DNA from: Actinacidiphila oryziradicis
GTDB taxonomy: Bacteria > Actinomycetota > Actinomycetes > Streptomycetales > Streptomycetaceae
NCBI RefSeq assembly: GCF_005047355.1
Contig: NZ_SUMC01000001.1
Coordinates: forward strand, 310,001-374,000
Direction of reading: 5' to 3'
DNA length: 64,000 bases
The position numbers and the translations under genes were made by a program. The notes beneath the pieces were generated by a model. That model did not search any database. It was not told the origin of the DNA and saw nothing but the letters and a program-made list of their open reading frames with translations. Positions 25,361 through 33,755 of this stretch are shown here, piece after piece; the stretch's first letter is position 1, and every line of letters begins with the position of its first letter.

Positions 25361-26470
25361 GTGAGCACTACCCACGATCTCCGAGAGCGGCTGGCCGAGT
25401 TGCGCGGCCCGGCCGTGCGACCTCGCCCCCTTGACGCGCGAGCGCTGGCCGCACTGGCCGCCAACCCGGGATGCCGGCGCCGCGCCCTGCTGGACGCCGC
25501 CGGGATCGACAAGGGCGCGGTAGCCCGGGTGCTGGGCGATCCGGCGCCCTTCGGGCAGTCCCAGTTCGCCTTCGTACGCGGCCACGCCTTCGAGGCCCGG
25601 GTCAAGGCGGACGGCTGCGCCGAGCTGATCCGGCTCCTCGGCGGCACCCCGGAGGACGGCCGGGTGCTCGTCCCCGAGCTCTCCGCCGCCGGTCCCGCCG
25701 GACGGGTCGCCCGCACCCGGCTGGCGCTGGAGGAGGCGACGGCCGCCCGCAGCTGGACCCTGCTCGACCACCCGATGCTCGCCCTCGAGGTCGCCAGCTC
25801 GCCCGCCTACCTGGAGCCGGACGCGGTCGCGGTCCGGCCGGACGGTTCCTGGACGGTCGTGGAGATCAAGTCGTTCCCCATCCTCGACGGCAGCGCCGAC
25901 TCGGTGAAGGTCGGCGCCGCCGCCCGGCAGGCGGCCGTATATGTGCTGGCCCTGGAGCGCCTTGCGGCGCAGGCAGGCACCGCGCGCGTATCGCACGACG
26001 TGCTTCTCGTCTGCCCGAAGGATTTCTCCAACTTCCCCACCGCCGAACTTGTGGACGTACGCAAACAGCTCTCCGTCACCCGGCGCCAGCTGGCCCGGCT
26101 CACCCGGATCGAGGAGATCGCCGCCACCCTCCCCGACGGCACCACCTTCGACCTGCGGTACGCCGATGACGGCAGCACCCCGACCCGGCCCGCCCCCGAG
26201 ATGCTGGCCGCCGTCGAGGCCGTACCCGCCGCCTACGCCCCCGAGTGCCTCGCCGCCTGCGAACTCGCCTTCCACTGCCGGGACCGGGCCCGCGCCTGCG
26301 GCGCCGTCGAATCCCTCGGCCGCGGCACCCGGGGCGAGCTCGGCTCCCTCACCACCGTCGAGCAGGTGCTCGCCGCCGCCCTCGGCACCGCCGGTGACCC
26401 GGCCGACCCGGCGGTGGACGCGCTGCGCCGCGCGGCACGGCTGCGGGCCGCAGCTGTCGGGGAGGTCTGA
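25361..26470 (+). CDS. RecB/Cas4-like PD-(D/E)xK nuclease with Fe-S Cys set
   Basis: 369 aa. Motifs of the RecB nuclease fold occur in order: G74-H-A-F-E78, D154 in L-E-P-D-A-V, E168-I-K170, and Q190-x3-Y194. Four Cys are placed as in Fe-S nucleases such as Cas4, AddB and Dna2: C38 near the N-terminus and C296-x3-C300-x5-C306 near the C-terminus (C313 close by). I infer a 4Fe-4S-stapled DNA exo- or endonuclease. GTG 25361 starts the family-like M-S-T-T-H-D-L-R. The stop overlaps the next start by one base (TGATG), so it is the first gene of a coupled three-gene operon. No CRISPR array is near, so a Cas4 role is unlikely. Confidence 0.85.
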   Translation: MSTTHDLRERLAELRGPAVRPRPLDARALAALAANPGCRRRALLDAAGIDKGAVARVLGDPAPFGQSQFAFVRGHAFEARVKADGCAELIRLLGGTPEDGRVLVPELSAAGPAGRVARTRLALEEATAARSWTLLDHPMLALEVASSPAYLEPDAVAVRPDGSWTVVEIKSFPILDGSADSVKVGAAARQAAVYVLALERLAAQAGTARVSHDVLLVCPKDFSNFPTAELVDVRKQLSVTRRQLARLTRIEEIAATLPDGTTFDLRYADDGSTPTRPAPEMLAAVEAVPAAYAPECLAACELAFHCRDRARACGAVESLGRGTRGELGSLTTVEQVLAAALGTAGDPADPAVDALRRAARLRAAAVGEV

Positions 26471-28050
26471 TGTCGCTGATGACGACGCTCGCGCGGGCGG
26501 AGGCCGCTGCCGCCGGGCGGGCCCGGCCCATCGCGACCGTGCGGCACCGGCATGTGTCCGGGCGGCCGCTGGTGTTCGTGCCGCTGACCACCGCCGGTGA
26601 GGTCGGCGCCCCGCTGGGGGCACTGGTCGGGACGGTGGCGGAGGCGCCCCGGCTGCTGGTGGTGCCGCAGCCGAGGGACCGTGATCTGCGGTTCGCGTTC
26701 CTCGCGGAGCTGGCACAGGCCGTGCTGCCGTATGTGGAGGGATTCGCGGACGAGGTGGAGATCGAACCCGCCACCAGGAACCGGGAAGAGTCGGAGGTGT
26801 GCGCCGACGCCCCACAGATCGTGGTGCCCAATCCGGCCGCCCTGGACTACGTACGGCTCCTCGGCCGCTCCACCCGGTTCCGCCGCACCGCCGAGGACGA
26901 CCCGGACGAGCCGTACCCGGTGCCGGCCCGGGTCCCGCTGCTCGGGCGCTGGCTGACGCACTACGGCGAGCGGGCCCGCACCCCGGGGGCCGGGCTGCTC
27001 GTGGCCATGACCGAACTGCTGACCCGGCACTGGACGACCGGCCAGAGCAATCTGGAGGACCAGCACCTGGGCTCCCTGCTGGCCTGGATCGACCCTCCGG
27101 AGGGCATGAACGGTCCGCGGGCCGCCCGGCGGGCGGAGACGCAGCGCGGGGCGGACGGGCTGCTGCTGTGCCCGCCCGCCGGGCCGGCCACCGACCCGGT
27201 GTTCGACAACACGGCGCTGGCCCCGGCGATGGCGCGGTACGACGCCGCCCGCTCGGCGGCGCGGGAGGCGGAGGACGCAGCGATCGCGTCCCTGGCGGCC
27301 GAGACGGCCGAGGCCGGGATCCGCGAGCTGGTGGCGAGCCAGCTGCGGCCCACCTGGGACATGGTCTGGCGTGGCCTGGACCTGCTGCGGGCGCTGCCGG
27401 AGGGCGCGCATGTCGCCGAGCGGTGGAAACGGGACCGGTGGTCGTACACCGGCCACCGGGACCGGGTGCTGGCCGGAGAACCCCCGCAGCCCAAGCGGGA
27501 CGACGCGATCGCGGCGGCACAGAAGCTGGCCGGGCGGGAGACGGCGCAGGTGCGGTTGGAGGCACAGGAAGCGCTGGACGATCCGCTGGTGATGGCCGGG
27601 CAGCGGCTGGCGGGGCAGGCGTTCGTGGGCGAGGTGACGGACGTCGAGATGGCGTACTCGGAGGGGAAGCGGCCGATGCCCCGGCCGCTGGTGACCATGA
27701 CGACCGAGGACCGCCCGCAGCTGGACGCCGGCACCAAGGTCTACCGCGCGCTGCCGGAGGCGAAGTCCGCGCAGAGCGCTGAGGCGGTCGCCACGGACAT
27801 CGTCGCCACGGACATCCCGGAGACGGTGGTGCTGCGGCTGCTGGGCGGAATGGGCTCGGGCCGGGTTCCGAAGGAGGGCTCGGTGCCGGAGAAGGGCGAC
27901 CTGATCTGCTGGACGCTTTTCGAGCACGCCCCGCGCGGCGGGGCGGAGCTGCCGGATCCGGAGGACACCCCGTGGACCCACGGCGGGCCGCCGGGCGGGA
28001 GCCCCCCGGCCGACGCCCCCGATCCGCTGACCCCGGAGGACTATCTGTGA
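26470..28050 (+). CDS. Uncharacterised protein between nuclease and helicase
   Basis: 526 aa, soluble, no signal peptide, no membrane segment and no motif I can name. Features: an N-terminal region with H-V-S-G-R-P-L-V-F-V-P-L-T-T-A-G-E; P-N-P-A-A-L-D-Y-V-R-L-L-G-R around 120; a central Ala/Glu-rich stretch (about 250-300) that could be coiled coil; W-x-R-D-R-W-S-Y-T-G-H-R-D; and a Pro/Gly/Asp-rich C-terminal 40 residues. Its start overlaps the nuclease stop by one base and its stop overlaps the helicase GTG (GTGA). This coupling implies a stoichiometric partner, perhaps the scaffold or single-strand-binding part of a nuclease-helicase complex. Confidence 0.85.
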   Translation: MSLMTTLARAEAAAAGRARPIATVRHRHVSGRPLVFVPLTTAGEVGAPLGALVGTVAEAPRLLVVPQPRDRDLRFAFLAELAQAVLPYVEGFADEVEIEPATRNREESEVCADAPQIVVPNPAALDYVRLLGRSTRFRRTAEDDPDEPYPVPARVPLLGRWLTHYGERARTPGAGLLVAMTELLTRHWTTGQSNLEDQHLGSLLAWIDPPEGMNGPRAARRAETQRGADGLLLCPPAGPATDPVFDNTALAPAMARYDAARSAAREAEDAAIASLAAETAEAGIRELVASQLRPTWDMVWRGLDLLRALPEGAHVAERWKRDRWSYTGHRDRVLAGEPPQPKRDDAIAAAQKLAGRETAQVRLEAQEALDDPLVMAGQRLAGQAFVGEVTDVEMAYSEGKRPMPRPLVTMTTEDRPQLDAGTKVYRALPEAKSAQSAEAVATDIVATDIPETVVLRLLGGMGSGRVPKEGSVPEKGDLICWTLFEHAPRGGAELPDPEDTPWTHGGPPGGSPPADAPDPLTPEDYL

Positions 28051-29375
28051 CCGGCGCCCGCACAAGCCCCGCCGAGGCGGCCGCAGCAGCCACCGAGAAG
28101 ATCCTTTACGACACCCTGTACGGCGCCGCCCGAGGCGTGGTGGTGGATTCCCCGCCCGGCGCCGGGAAGTCCACCCTCGTGGTGCGCGCCGCGCAGGAGC
28201 TGGTGGCCGCCGGGGAGTCCCTGATGGTGGTCGCACAGACGAACGCGCAGGTCGACGACTTGGCAGACCGACTGGCCACCGCCGATCCCGAGCTGCCCAT
28301 CGGGCGGCTGCACGGCAGTGACTCACCCCCGGACCCGGTCCTGGACCGCCACCCGGGCATCCTCAAGTCCGCGAAGGCTGCGGACCTCGCGCAGCAGAAG
28401 GTAGTGATCGCGACCGCCGCGAAATGGGCGTTCGTCAAAGGCGTCGAACCATGGCGGCACGCCATCGTGGACGAGGCCTACCAGATGCGGTCGGACGCGC
28501 TGCTCCAGGTCGCCGGTCTGTTCGAGCGGGCCCTGTTCGTCGGGGACCCCGGGCAGCTGGATCCGTTCAGCGTGGTGGGAGCGGAGCAGTGGGCGGGGCT
28601 GAGCTACGACCCGTCGGCGAGCGCCGTCGTCACACTCCTGGCGCACAATCCGGGGCTGCCCCAGCACCGGCTGCCGGTCTCATGGCGGCTCCCGGCGTCG
28701 GCGGCACCGCTGGTGTCCGAGGCTTTCTACCCGTACACGCCGTTCACCAGCGGTACGGACCACGGCGACCGCCGGCTCTCCTTCGGTGTCCGGTCCGACG
28801 GCACCGGCCCCGACCGCGTCCTGGACGAGGCCGCCGCCTCCGGCTGGGGGCTGCTGGAGCTGCCGGCCCGCCGCACGCCCCGCACGGACCCCGAGGCTGT
28901 GCGGGCGGTCGCCCAGGTCGTACGACGCCTGCTCGACCGGGGCGCCGTGGCCGGGTCGGAGCGCGGCACCGCGCCCGTCACCGCCGACCGCGTCGCGGTG
29001 GGGACGGCCCACCGGGACCAGGCCGCCGCGGTGCGTTCGGCGCTGGCCGCCCTCGGCGTCACCGGGGTCGCGGTGGACACCGCCAACCGCCTCCAGGGCC
29101 GCGAGTTCGACGTCACCGTCGTACTCCATCCCCTGTCGGGGCGCCCGGACGCCACGGCGTTCCATCTGGAGACCGGACGCCTGTGCGTGCTTGCCTCGCG
29201 GCACCGGCACGCGTGCGTTGTGGTGTGCCGGGCGGGGGTGGCGGAGCTGTTGGACGAGCACCCTTCGACGGAGCCGGTGCGGTTGGGGGTGACGGTGAAA
29301 TTCCCGGACGGGTGGGAGGCGAACCACGCGGTGCTGGCGCATCTGGCGGAGCACCGCGTGCCGTGGCGGCCGTAG
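28047..29375 (+). CDS. SF1B helicase, Upf1/Dna2-like
   Basis: 442 aa. Helicase motifs: I S-P-P-G-A-G-K-S-T (35-43); Ia V-V-A-Q-T-N-A-Q-V; II I-V-D-E-A-Y-Q (DEAx); III F-V-G-D-P-G-Q-L-D-P; IV-like G-T-A-H-R-D-Q-A-A-A-V; V V-D-T-A-N-R-L-Q-G-R-E-F-D; VI L-A-S-R-H-R-H-A. This is the AAA_11/AAA_12 arrangement of Dna2/Upf1 and TM0106-type RecB-like nuclease-helicases, but short, lacking stalk and accessory inserts. GTG 28047 with GGAGG 8 bases upstream overlaps the preceding stop by 4 bases. With the nuclease gene it resembles Dna2 split into separate polypeptides. Cellular role (repair, replication restart or defence) is not shown by the sequence. Confidence 0.88.
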   Translation: MTGARTSPAEAAAAATEKILYDTLYGAARGVVVDSPPGAGKSTLVVRAAQELVAAGESLMVVAQTNAQVDDLADRLATADPELPIGRLHGSDSPPDPVLDRHPGILKSAKAADLAQQKVVIATAAKWAFVKGVEPWRHAIVDEAYQMRSDALLQVAGLFERALFVGDPGQLDPFSVVGAEQWAGLSYDPSASAVVTLLAHNPGLPQHRLPVSWRLPASAAPLVSEAFYPYTPFTSGTDHGDRRLSFGVRSDGTGPDRVLDEAAASGWGLLELPARRTPRTDPEAVRAVAQVVRRLLDRGAVAGSERGTAPVTADRVAVGTAHRDQAAAVRSALAALGVTGVAVDTANRLQGREFDVTVVLHPLSGRPDATAFHLETGRLCVLASRHRHACVVVCRAGVAELLDEHPSTEPVRLGVTVKFPDGWEANHAVLAHLAEHRVPWRP

Positions 29376-29559
29376 CGCCTGCGGCGCTTTCCCCACCCCG
29401 CCCCTTCCCGACTGCGTCCAATATGCGGCTGGCGCCGCGTGGGGGGCTACGCCCCCCAGACCCGTCCCCTACGCCCTGGCGGGCGTGGGGGGACCCCCAG
29501 GTCCTCAAACGCCGGACGGGCTGGATTGTGCTGACGTTGTCGGCAGGCGTGCCGCAGGC
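29376..29559 (+). repeat. Dispersed intergenic repeat, copy A
   Basis: The sequence immediately after the helicase stop runs from GCGCCTGCGGCGCTTTCCCC through CTCAAACGCCGGACGGGCTG to GCAGGCGTGCCGCAG. It recurs in inverted orientation at 55059-55234 with most bases identical by eye. It contains small hairpins (GGGGGGCTACGCCCCCC) and no gene. This family of intergenic repeats is familiar from Streptomyces genomes. Confidence 0.85.
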
Positions 29560-29729
29560 AACCGCCGGGGCCCGGGGCAGAGCCCCGGTTTCGGGAAGGG
29601 GCGGGTCAGGGGAAAATTTAGCGTCGCGCATACCACGGGACGCCGCACCGCCTTGAAAAAACCCGTGCCGCGTGCCTACTCGCGGGCGGCGCGACAATGG
29701 AAGGCGCGATCACCTTTGGAGGTACGTAC

Positions 29730-30077
29730 ATGTCCGAGCCGCAGTCGGCTCAGCGCCGGATGAAACCCGCACAGTTGCTCTTCGAACCCGCCCAGGTCCT
29801 GGAGGACGAGGAACACTTCTTCGACCTGGAGTCGATGGACGACCCCCGCCATCTGCTGGCCCGCTCCACGGAGCTCACCCTGGCCTTCCGGGCAGCCGCC
29901 GACCGAGCGACGGAGTACCAGGCCATCGCGGCGGCGCAGCTCGCGGATCCCAAGCGTTTCGACCGGCTGACGAGCGCGGCGATCGCGGAGCGGGCCGGCT
30001 GGACGGAGGACTACGCGAGGAAGATGGTCGAGTTCGGGGTGAGCCTGATGAGGGACGGCTCGGACCGCGAGCGCTGA
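29730..30077 (+). CDS. Small conserved hypothetical protein (115 aa)
   Basis: A soluble acidic/basic helical protein. Segments: P-A-Q-L-L-F-E-P-A-Q-V-L-E-D-E-E-H-F-F-D-L-E-S; R-H-L-L-A-R-S-T-E-L-T-L-A-F-R-A-A-A-D-R; and A-I-A-E-R-A-G-W-T-E-D-Y-A-R-K-M-V-E-F. The last could be a helix-turn-helix-like pair of helices. No family name comes to mind. Start ATG 29730 is well supported by TTTGGAGG 8 bases upstream. Stands alone after the repeat region; followed by tandem 18-bp repeats just past its stop. Confidence 0.75.
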   Translation: MSEPQSAQRRMKPAQLLFEPAQVLEDEEHFFDLESMDDPRHLLARSTELTLAFRAAADRATEYQAIAAAQLADPKRFDRLTSAAIAERAGWTEDYARKMVEFGVSLMRDGSDRER

Positions 30078-30080
30078 GCG

Positions 30081-30135
30081 ACCGCAGTCACAGTCGTCAC
30101 CGCAGCCACAGTCGTCACCGCAGCCACAGTCTCAC
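30081..30135. repeat. 18-bp tandem repeat, about three copies
   Basis: ACCGCAGTCACAGTCGTC, ACCGCAGCCACAGTCGTC and ACCGCAGCCACAGTCTCAC follow each other directly after the 29730 gene. Copies differ by one base or a one-base slip. Confidence 0.85.
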
Positions 30136-30243
30136 GCCGTTGGCATATGCGTTCGGGTCAAGATAGCCGGGTGGAGCCGCCTGTGTCCCGAATTCGTCCG
30201 ATGTGCGGAATCTGAGCACCGTCCGCCGGTAGTTGTATATGCC

Positions 30244-30798
30244 ATGACTGATCGGCGACGGCATGCCTGGCCAGGAGACACCCAATTCGTCACTCTCGAG
30301 GGAGCAGCCTGGCTCGCCTCGGCCAGCGCCTTCCCGCGCAGCGTCCAGGCGCTGTGGTCAGCCCGTCCGACCGCGCCCAGCGTGCTGCCCTGCGGGACCG
30401 CCTTCGACGTGGTGAACGCGCCGGCGCTCTTCGGGCGCCGGGTCCTGGAGCAGCTGTGGTCCGCGGGCCCCGGCTCCGGGCCGGTGGCGGTGCACCGGGG
30501 CAGGGTACTGCTGCTGGCCGCCACGGGCACCGCCCAGAGACTCCCGGCGCTGCTCGGCTGGGAGGAGTGGGGCAGCGCGGTGCCGCCGCTGATGTGCCAT
30601 GGCCCGGGGGACGCCGTGACCGTGCCGCCGCTGCGCGGCAAGGGTGACGGCTCGGCGTCCTCGTCGTCGCGCTGGCTGGTCGCGCCGGACACCCGGCAGC
30701 CATGGCTGCCGGGGGCGGATGTGCTGCTCTGGGCGTGCATCCGGGCGGTCCGGACCGGCGGGGATATCGATTTTTGCTCCTCCGGGAGCGGGTGCTAA
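30244..30798 (+). CDS. Conserved hypothetical, primase/polymerase-domain-like
   Basis: 184 aa, soluble. It has G-A-A-W-L-A-S-A, V-L-P-C-G-T-A-F-D-V-V-N-A-P-A-L-F-G-R-R, W-S-A-G-P-G-S-G-P-V-A-V-H-R-G-R, L-P-A-L-L-G-W-E-E-W-G and R-W-L-V-A-P-D-T. This resembles a widespread Streptomyces protein annotated as bifunctional DNA primase/polymerase domain protein; the polymerase aspartates are not evident, so catalysis is doubtful. The gene ends 18 bases before tRNA-Lys, so the tRNA promoter must lie inside its 3' end or read through. No strong ribosome binding site precedes ATG 30244. Confidence 0.75.
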   Translation: MTDRRRHAWPGDTQFVTLEGAAWLASASAFPRSVQALWSARPTAPSVLPCGTAFDVVNAPALFGRRVLEQLWSAGPGSGPVAVHRGRVLLLAATGTAQRLPALLGWEEWGSAVPPLMCHGPGDAVTVPPLRGKGDGSASSSSRWLVAPDTRQPWLPGADVLLWACIRAVRTGGDIDFCSSGSGC

Positions 30799-30816
30799 GG
30801 TCTACGACGTCAGCAG

Positions 30817-30890
30817 GCGCCGCTAGCTCAGTTGGTTAGAGCAGCTGACTCTTAATCAGCGGGTCCGGGGTTCGAGTCCCTGGCGGCGCA
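30817..30890 (+). tRNA. tRNA-Lys (CTT), copy 1
   Basis: Acceptor GCGCCGC pairs with GCGGCGC and A73 is at 30890. D-loop A-G-C-T-C-A-G-T-T-G-G-T-T, anticodon stem GCTGA/TCAGC, anticodon CTT at 30851-30853, T-arm CCGGGGTTCGAGTCCCTGG. CCA is not encoded. The 74-nt sequence is identical to the copies at 39350 and 41111. Confidence 0.96.
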
Positions 30891-30900
30891 CAGACGGATG

Positions 30901-30928
30901 AGGGCCTCTCGCGGAAGCGGGGGGCCTT
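30901..30928 (+). terminator. Terminator after tRNA-Lys copy 1
   Basis: AGGGCCTCTCGC and GCGGGGGGCCTT pair with G-T wobbles and one bulge around loop GGAA, followed by a short T run. This hairpin differs from the one behind the other two tRNA-Lys genes. Confidence 0.65.
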
Positions 30929-30947
30929 TGTCGTACGCGGTGCGCGG

Positions 30948-32166
30948 TCATGGCCTCCGGGTGACCCGGACCGCCCACTCCCCCGCCGGGCCGCGGCCGA
31001 GCACCTGCACGGTCAGGCGGGCCGCCGAGTCGTGGAAGCGCTCGCCCGTGCGGAAGGGGGCGTCGTTCAGGGAGTTGAAGGAACCGCTGCTGTAGTCGCA
31101 GGCGCTGCTGCCCGGGTGCGCGTCCCTTACGGTGACGGGCCCGCGCCCGGAGTCGACGTCGGTGCGCACCTGGTAGACGAGCACGCCGGTGCGGCACGCC
31201 CCGTCGTCGTTGCCGAGTGCGTCGCGCACCTCGATGACGTAGGCCCTGGTGCGGCCGTAGGGGATGACGACAGCCTTCCGGCCGCCCGGTATCTCTACGG
31301 GGCTGAGGGTGAAGGTGCGTGCCGCGGTGGCCGGTACACAGCCGATCTGGGCGTCGTCCAGCCAGCCGAGGCGCCATTTGTGCCAGGCGAGGAGGTCGCC
31401 CTGGAGGCCCCAGTCCAGGGAACATGCTGTCCCACTGGCCGGCGAGGCTGTCGGTGCGCTGGAAGTCGTCGGCGGCGTAGAGGTCGGGCAGGCCGAAGAT
31501 GTGGCCGTTCTCGTGGCTGAGGACACGGGAGCCGGAGTGGTCGTGGCCGTAGATCAGTGAGACCCGGTCGAGCCGGGTGCCGTCGGTGGTGGTGGCGGCG
31601 GAGGCGCCGGTCCAGGTGACGGAGAGCACGGACTGGTCGGCGGCCGGGCCGGCATTGGGGGTGACCAGCACGTTCACCAGGTCGTAGCCGCGGAAGCCGA
31701 CCGACTTGCCCACCGCTTTCACCAGGTCGCGCATCATCGCGGTGTGCGCGCCCCAGCCGTAGCCGCGCCCTATCCGGTAGGCACTGAACGGCCGTGGCAT
31801 CCGCAGATACCGCGGCACCGGGACCGACCGGTACCGCAGCCGCCCGTACGAGCTGCGCGTGAACCAGCGCTCTACGGCCGGGAAGAACTCCGCGTACCGC
31901 TCCCGCGCCGAGTACGGCGCCTTCGCGTCCGGGAAGTCGATCATCAGCGTCAGCGCCCGCACATTGCCTGTGGGCCGGGCGAACTCACGGCTACGGCCCG
32001 AGGGGAACCCTTCGGACATCGCGGCGCCCGGCGCCGCCCGCAGGGCGCACGGCCGTCCGGCCGGGGGCGGCCCGGCGGCGGACTCGCCGTACGGGACGGC
32101 GGCGCCGCTGCTCGCGGTCAGCAGAAGCACCGCGGCCAGGGCGGCCACCCTCAGCGAATCAGACAT
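30948..32166 (-). pseudogene. M6-type secreted metalloprotease, frameshifted
   Basis: Signal peptide (A-L-A-A-V-L-L-L-T-A-S-S-G-A-A) and the first 245 residues or so read in one frame, including zinc motif S-H-E-N-G-H-I-F-G-L-P-D-L-Y (HExxH) and G-Q-W-D-S-M. At 31421-31422 one extra T (coding strand) shifts the frame; the continuation W-G-L-Q-G-D-L-L-A-W-H-K-W-R-L-G-W to the end R-V-T-R-R-P lies in the next frame and ends at 30948. Removing one base restores M-S-L-D-W. It is a paralogue of the gene at 32159, whose stop overlaps this start by 8 bases. Either a recent mutation or a sequencing error in a short TT/CCC run. Confidence 0.82.
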
Positions 32167-33400
32167 CGCTGACCCTGACCGACCAGGCGCCGTCCCGCGT
32201 ACGGTTCGTGACGGTTATATGGGTACGGCCGAAGACGTACGAATCACCCAGCCCCAGGGGGGCGTTGGCGAGCGGCGGGTAGACGGAGGTGCCGAGGCAG
32301 GCGGAGGTCTTGGGGTGGGCGTCGAGGACCTCGACGGGGCCGTCGCCGGACTGGAGGTCGGAGCGTACGCGGTACAGGAGGACGCCCTGGGTGCACAGGC
32401 CGGCGTCATTGCCGAGGGCGGCGCGCGCCTCGATGGCCAGTGCGCTGTCGGGTCCGGTCCGCAGGACCAGCAGCTTGGTGCCGCCGGGGACTTCAAGGGG
32501 GGTGAGTTCGTGCCAGCTGGTGCCGGTCCGCGGCACGCACCGCACCTGGCCCTGGGTGAGCCAGCCCAGCCGCCATTTGTGCCAGGCGAACGGGTCCGGC
32601 GCCAGCCCGAACTGGCTGCCCATGAGGTCCCAGTCGCCGACATGGGTGTCCCAGTCGGCGTGGCTGCCGGCGGGCGGGCGGTAGTAGAGGTCGGGCAGGT
32701 CGAAGACATGGCCGGTCTCGTGGGCGAGGACGTTCCGGTCCGGCGGGTGGTTCTCGAAGAGCGTCACCAGGCGCCGGACCACCGTGCCGTCGGCGTGGAT
32801 CGGCTCGGCCAGGTTGACGACCTTGGTGGCGTCCGAGTCCACGCCGGGGGCGTGCGGATCGGCGACGAGGTAGACCATGTCGTACGCGGAGAAGTCCACG
32901 CCCCCGTCGGCCGCCGCGATGGCGTCGTGCAGATAGCGGGAGCGGCGCCCGGCGTCCCAGTCGCGCCGGATCTCGTACGACGACGAGGCCGCGGGCATCC
33001 GGAACCAGCGCCGGACGGCGTGGATGCGCAGCGAGAACCTCCCGTACGAGGCCCGGTCGAAGAACCGCGAGGTCGCCGGGTTGTAGTCGGCGGCCACCTC
33101 CCCGGCGCCGAGCAGCGGCCCGGAGTCCGGGAAGGACAGGAAGACCATCACCGCGTCCAGGCTCTTGCGGGGCCGCGGATAGGCGGAGTCCCAGCTGTCG
33201 GTGCCCTCGGAGTGGTGGGCCCGGGTGCGGGGCAGCGCGCACGGTCCGCCGGACGCGCCGGCCGCCGCAACGGTCGCGACGTACGGCGCCGGGACCGCGA
33301 CCAGCGTGCAGGCGATGAGCGCGGCGAAAACACTCACCCACGCGACGGCCGCACGCAGCGCGCGCCGGTGCGCTCGTATGGGTACGCCTCGTCGCCGCAT
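32159..33400 (-). CDS. M6-type secreted metalloprotease domain protein
   Basis: 413 aa, exported. Signal peptide or anchor: basic start then V-S-V-F-A-A-L-I-A-C-T-L-V-A-V. The catalytic region has zinc motif A-H-E-T-G-H-V-F-D-L-P-D-L-Y (HExxH), downstream W-D-L-M-G (Met-turn like) and F-A-W-H-K-W-R-L-G-W, the pattern of immune-inhibitor-A-like M6 peptidases. No P-domain or PKD repeats follow. ATG 33400 has GGGAGG 6 bases upstream. It is the first of a tandem pair; the downstream copy is frameshifted. Likely degrades extracellular protein; target unknown. Confidence 0.85.
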   Translation of the reverse strand: MRRRGVPIRAHRRALRAAVAWVSVFAALIACTLVAVPAPYVATVAAAGASGGPCALPRTRAHHSEGTDSWDSAYPRPRKSLDAVMVFLSFPDSGPLLGAGEVAADYNPATSRFFDRASYGRFSLRIHAVRRWFRMPAASSSYEIRRDWDAGRRSRYLHDAIAAADGGVDFSAYDMVYLVADPHAPGVDSDATKVVNLAEPIHADGTVVRRLVTLFENHPPDRNVLAHETGHVFDLPDLYYRPPAGSHADWDTHVGDWDLMGSQFGLAPDPFAWHKWRLGWLTQGQVRCVPRTGTSWHELTPLEVPGGTKLLVLRTGPDSALAIEARAALGNDAGLCTQGVLLYRVRSDLQSGDGPVEVLDAHPKTSACLGTSVYPPLANAPLGLGDSYVFGRTHITVTNRTRDGAWSVRVSDV

Positions 33401-33755
33401 GTGGACCTCCCGGGGGAGTCAGGACACCCACATCACGTTGCTATGCTTTGTTGGCTTATGCCCGTTTCTATTACTCCGACAGGATGACTGTCTGACCGCT
33501 ACGGCGCGTAATTATCGGTCGCAATCGGGCGAATGAAATCGACAGACGCGCAAGACAAGGCATGCGCCGTCGCACAGACGTCGTGCGTGCGCTGCTCGCG
33601 CCCCTCGCGTGCCGAGAATCACCACGACAGCGGTGGCCCTGACACTCCAAGAACCTCTATGATCGCCACATTTCCAGCATGACTACCGCCTTCGGGCGGG
33701 CATTCGACAACTCGACGACCATGTGTGCGAGACGACTGAGATGCGGGAGACGATT
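33401..33755. other. Divergent intergenic region, promoters only
   Basis: About 355 bp, more AT-rich than average (for example around 33430-33540). I see a small inverted repeat GACAG-ATGA-like-CTGTC at about 33481-33496 and no credible gene. It should hold promoters for the metalloprotease pair and for the GGDEF-EAL gene. Confidence 0.4.

Noticed and set aside
25361..26470. Nuclease as a CRISPR Cas4
   Set aside because: No repeat-spacer array and no cas1, cas2 or effector gene lies in the window; the gene is coupled to a helicase instead, so Cas4 is only a fold-level relation.
25334..28093. 919-codon minus-strand open frame
   Set aside because: Pro/Arg/Ala-rich composition without motifs. 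It is the antisense of the nuclease and middle gene, a usual artefact at this GC content.
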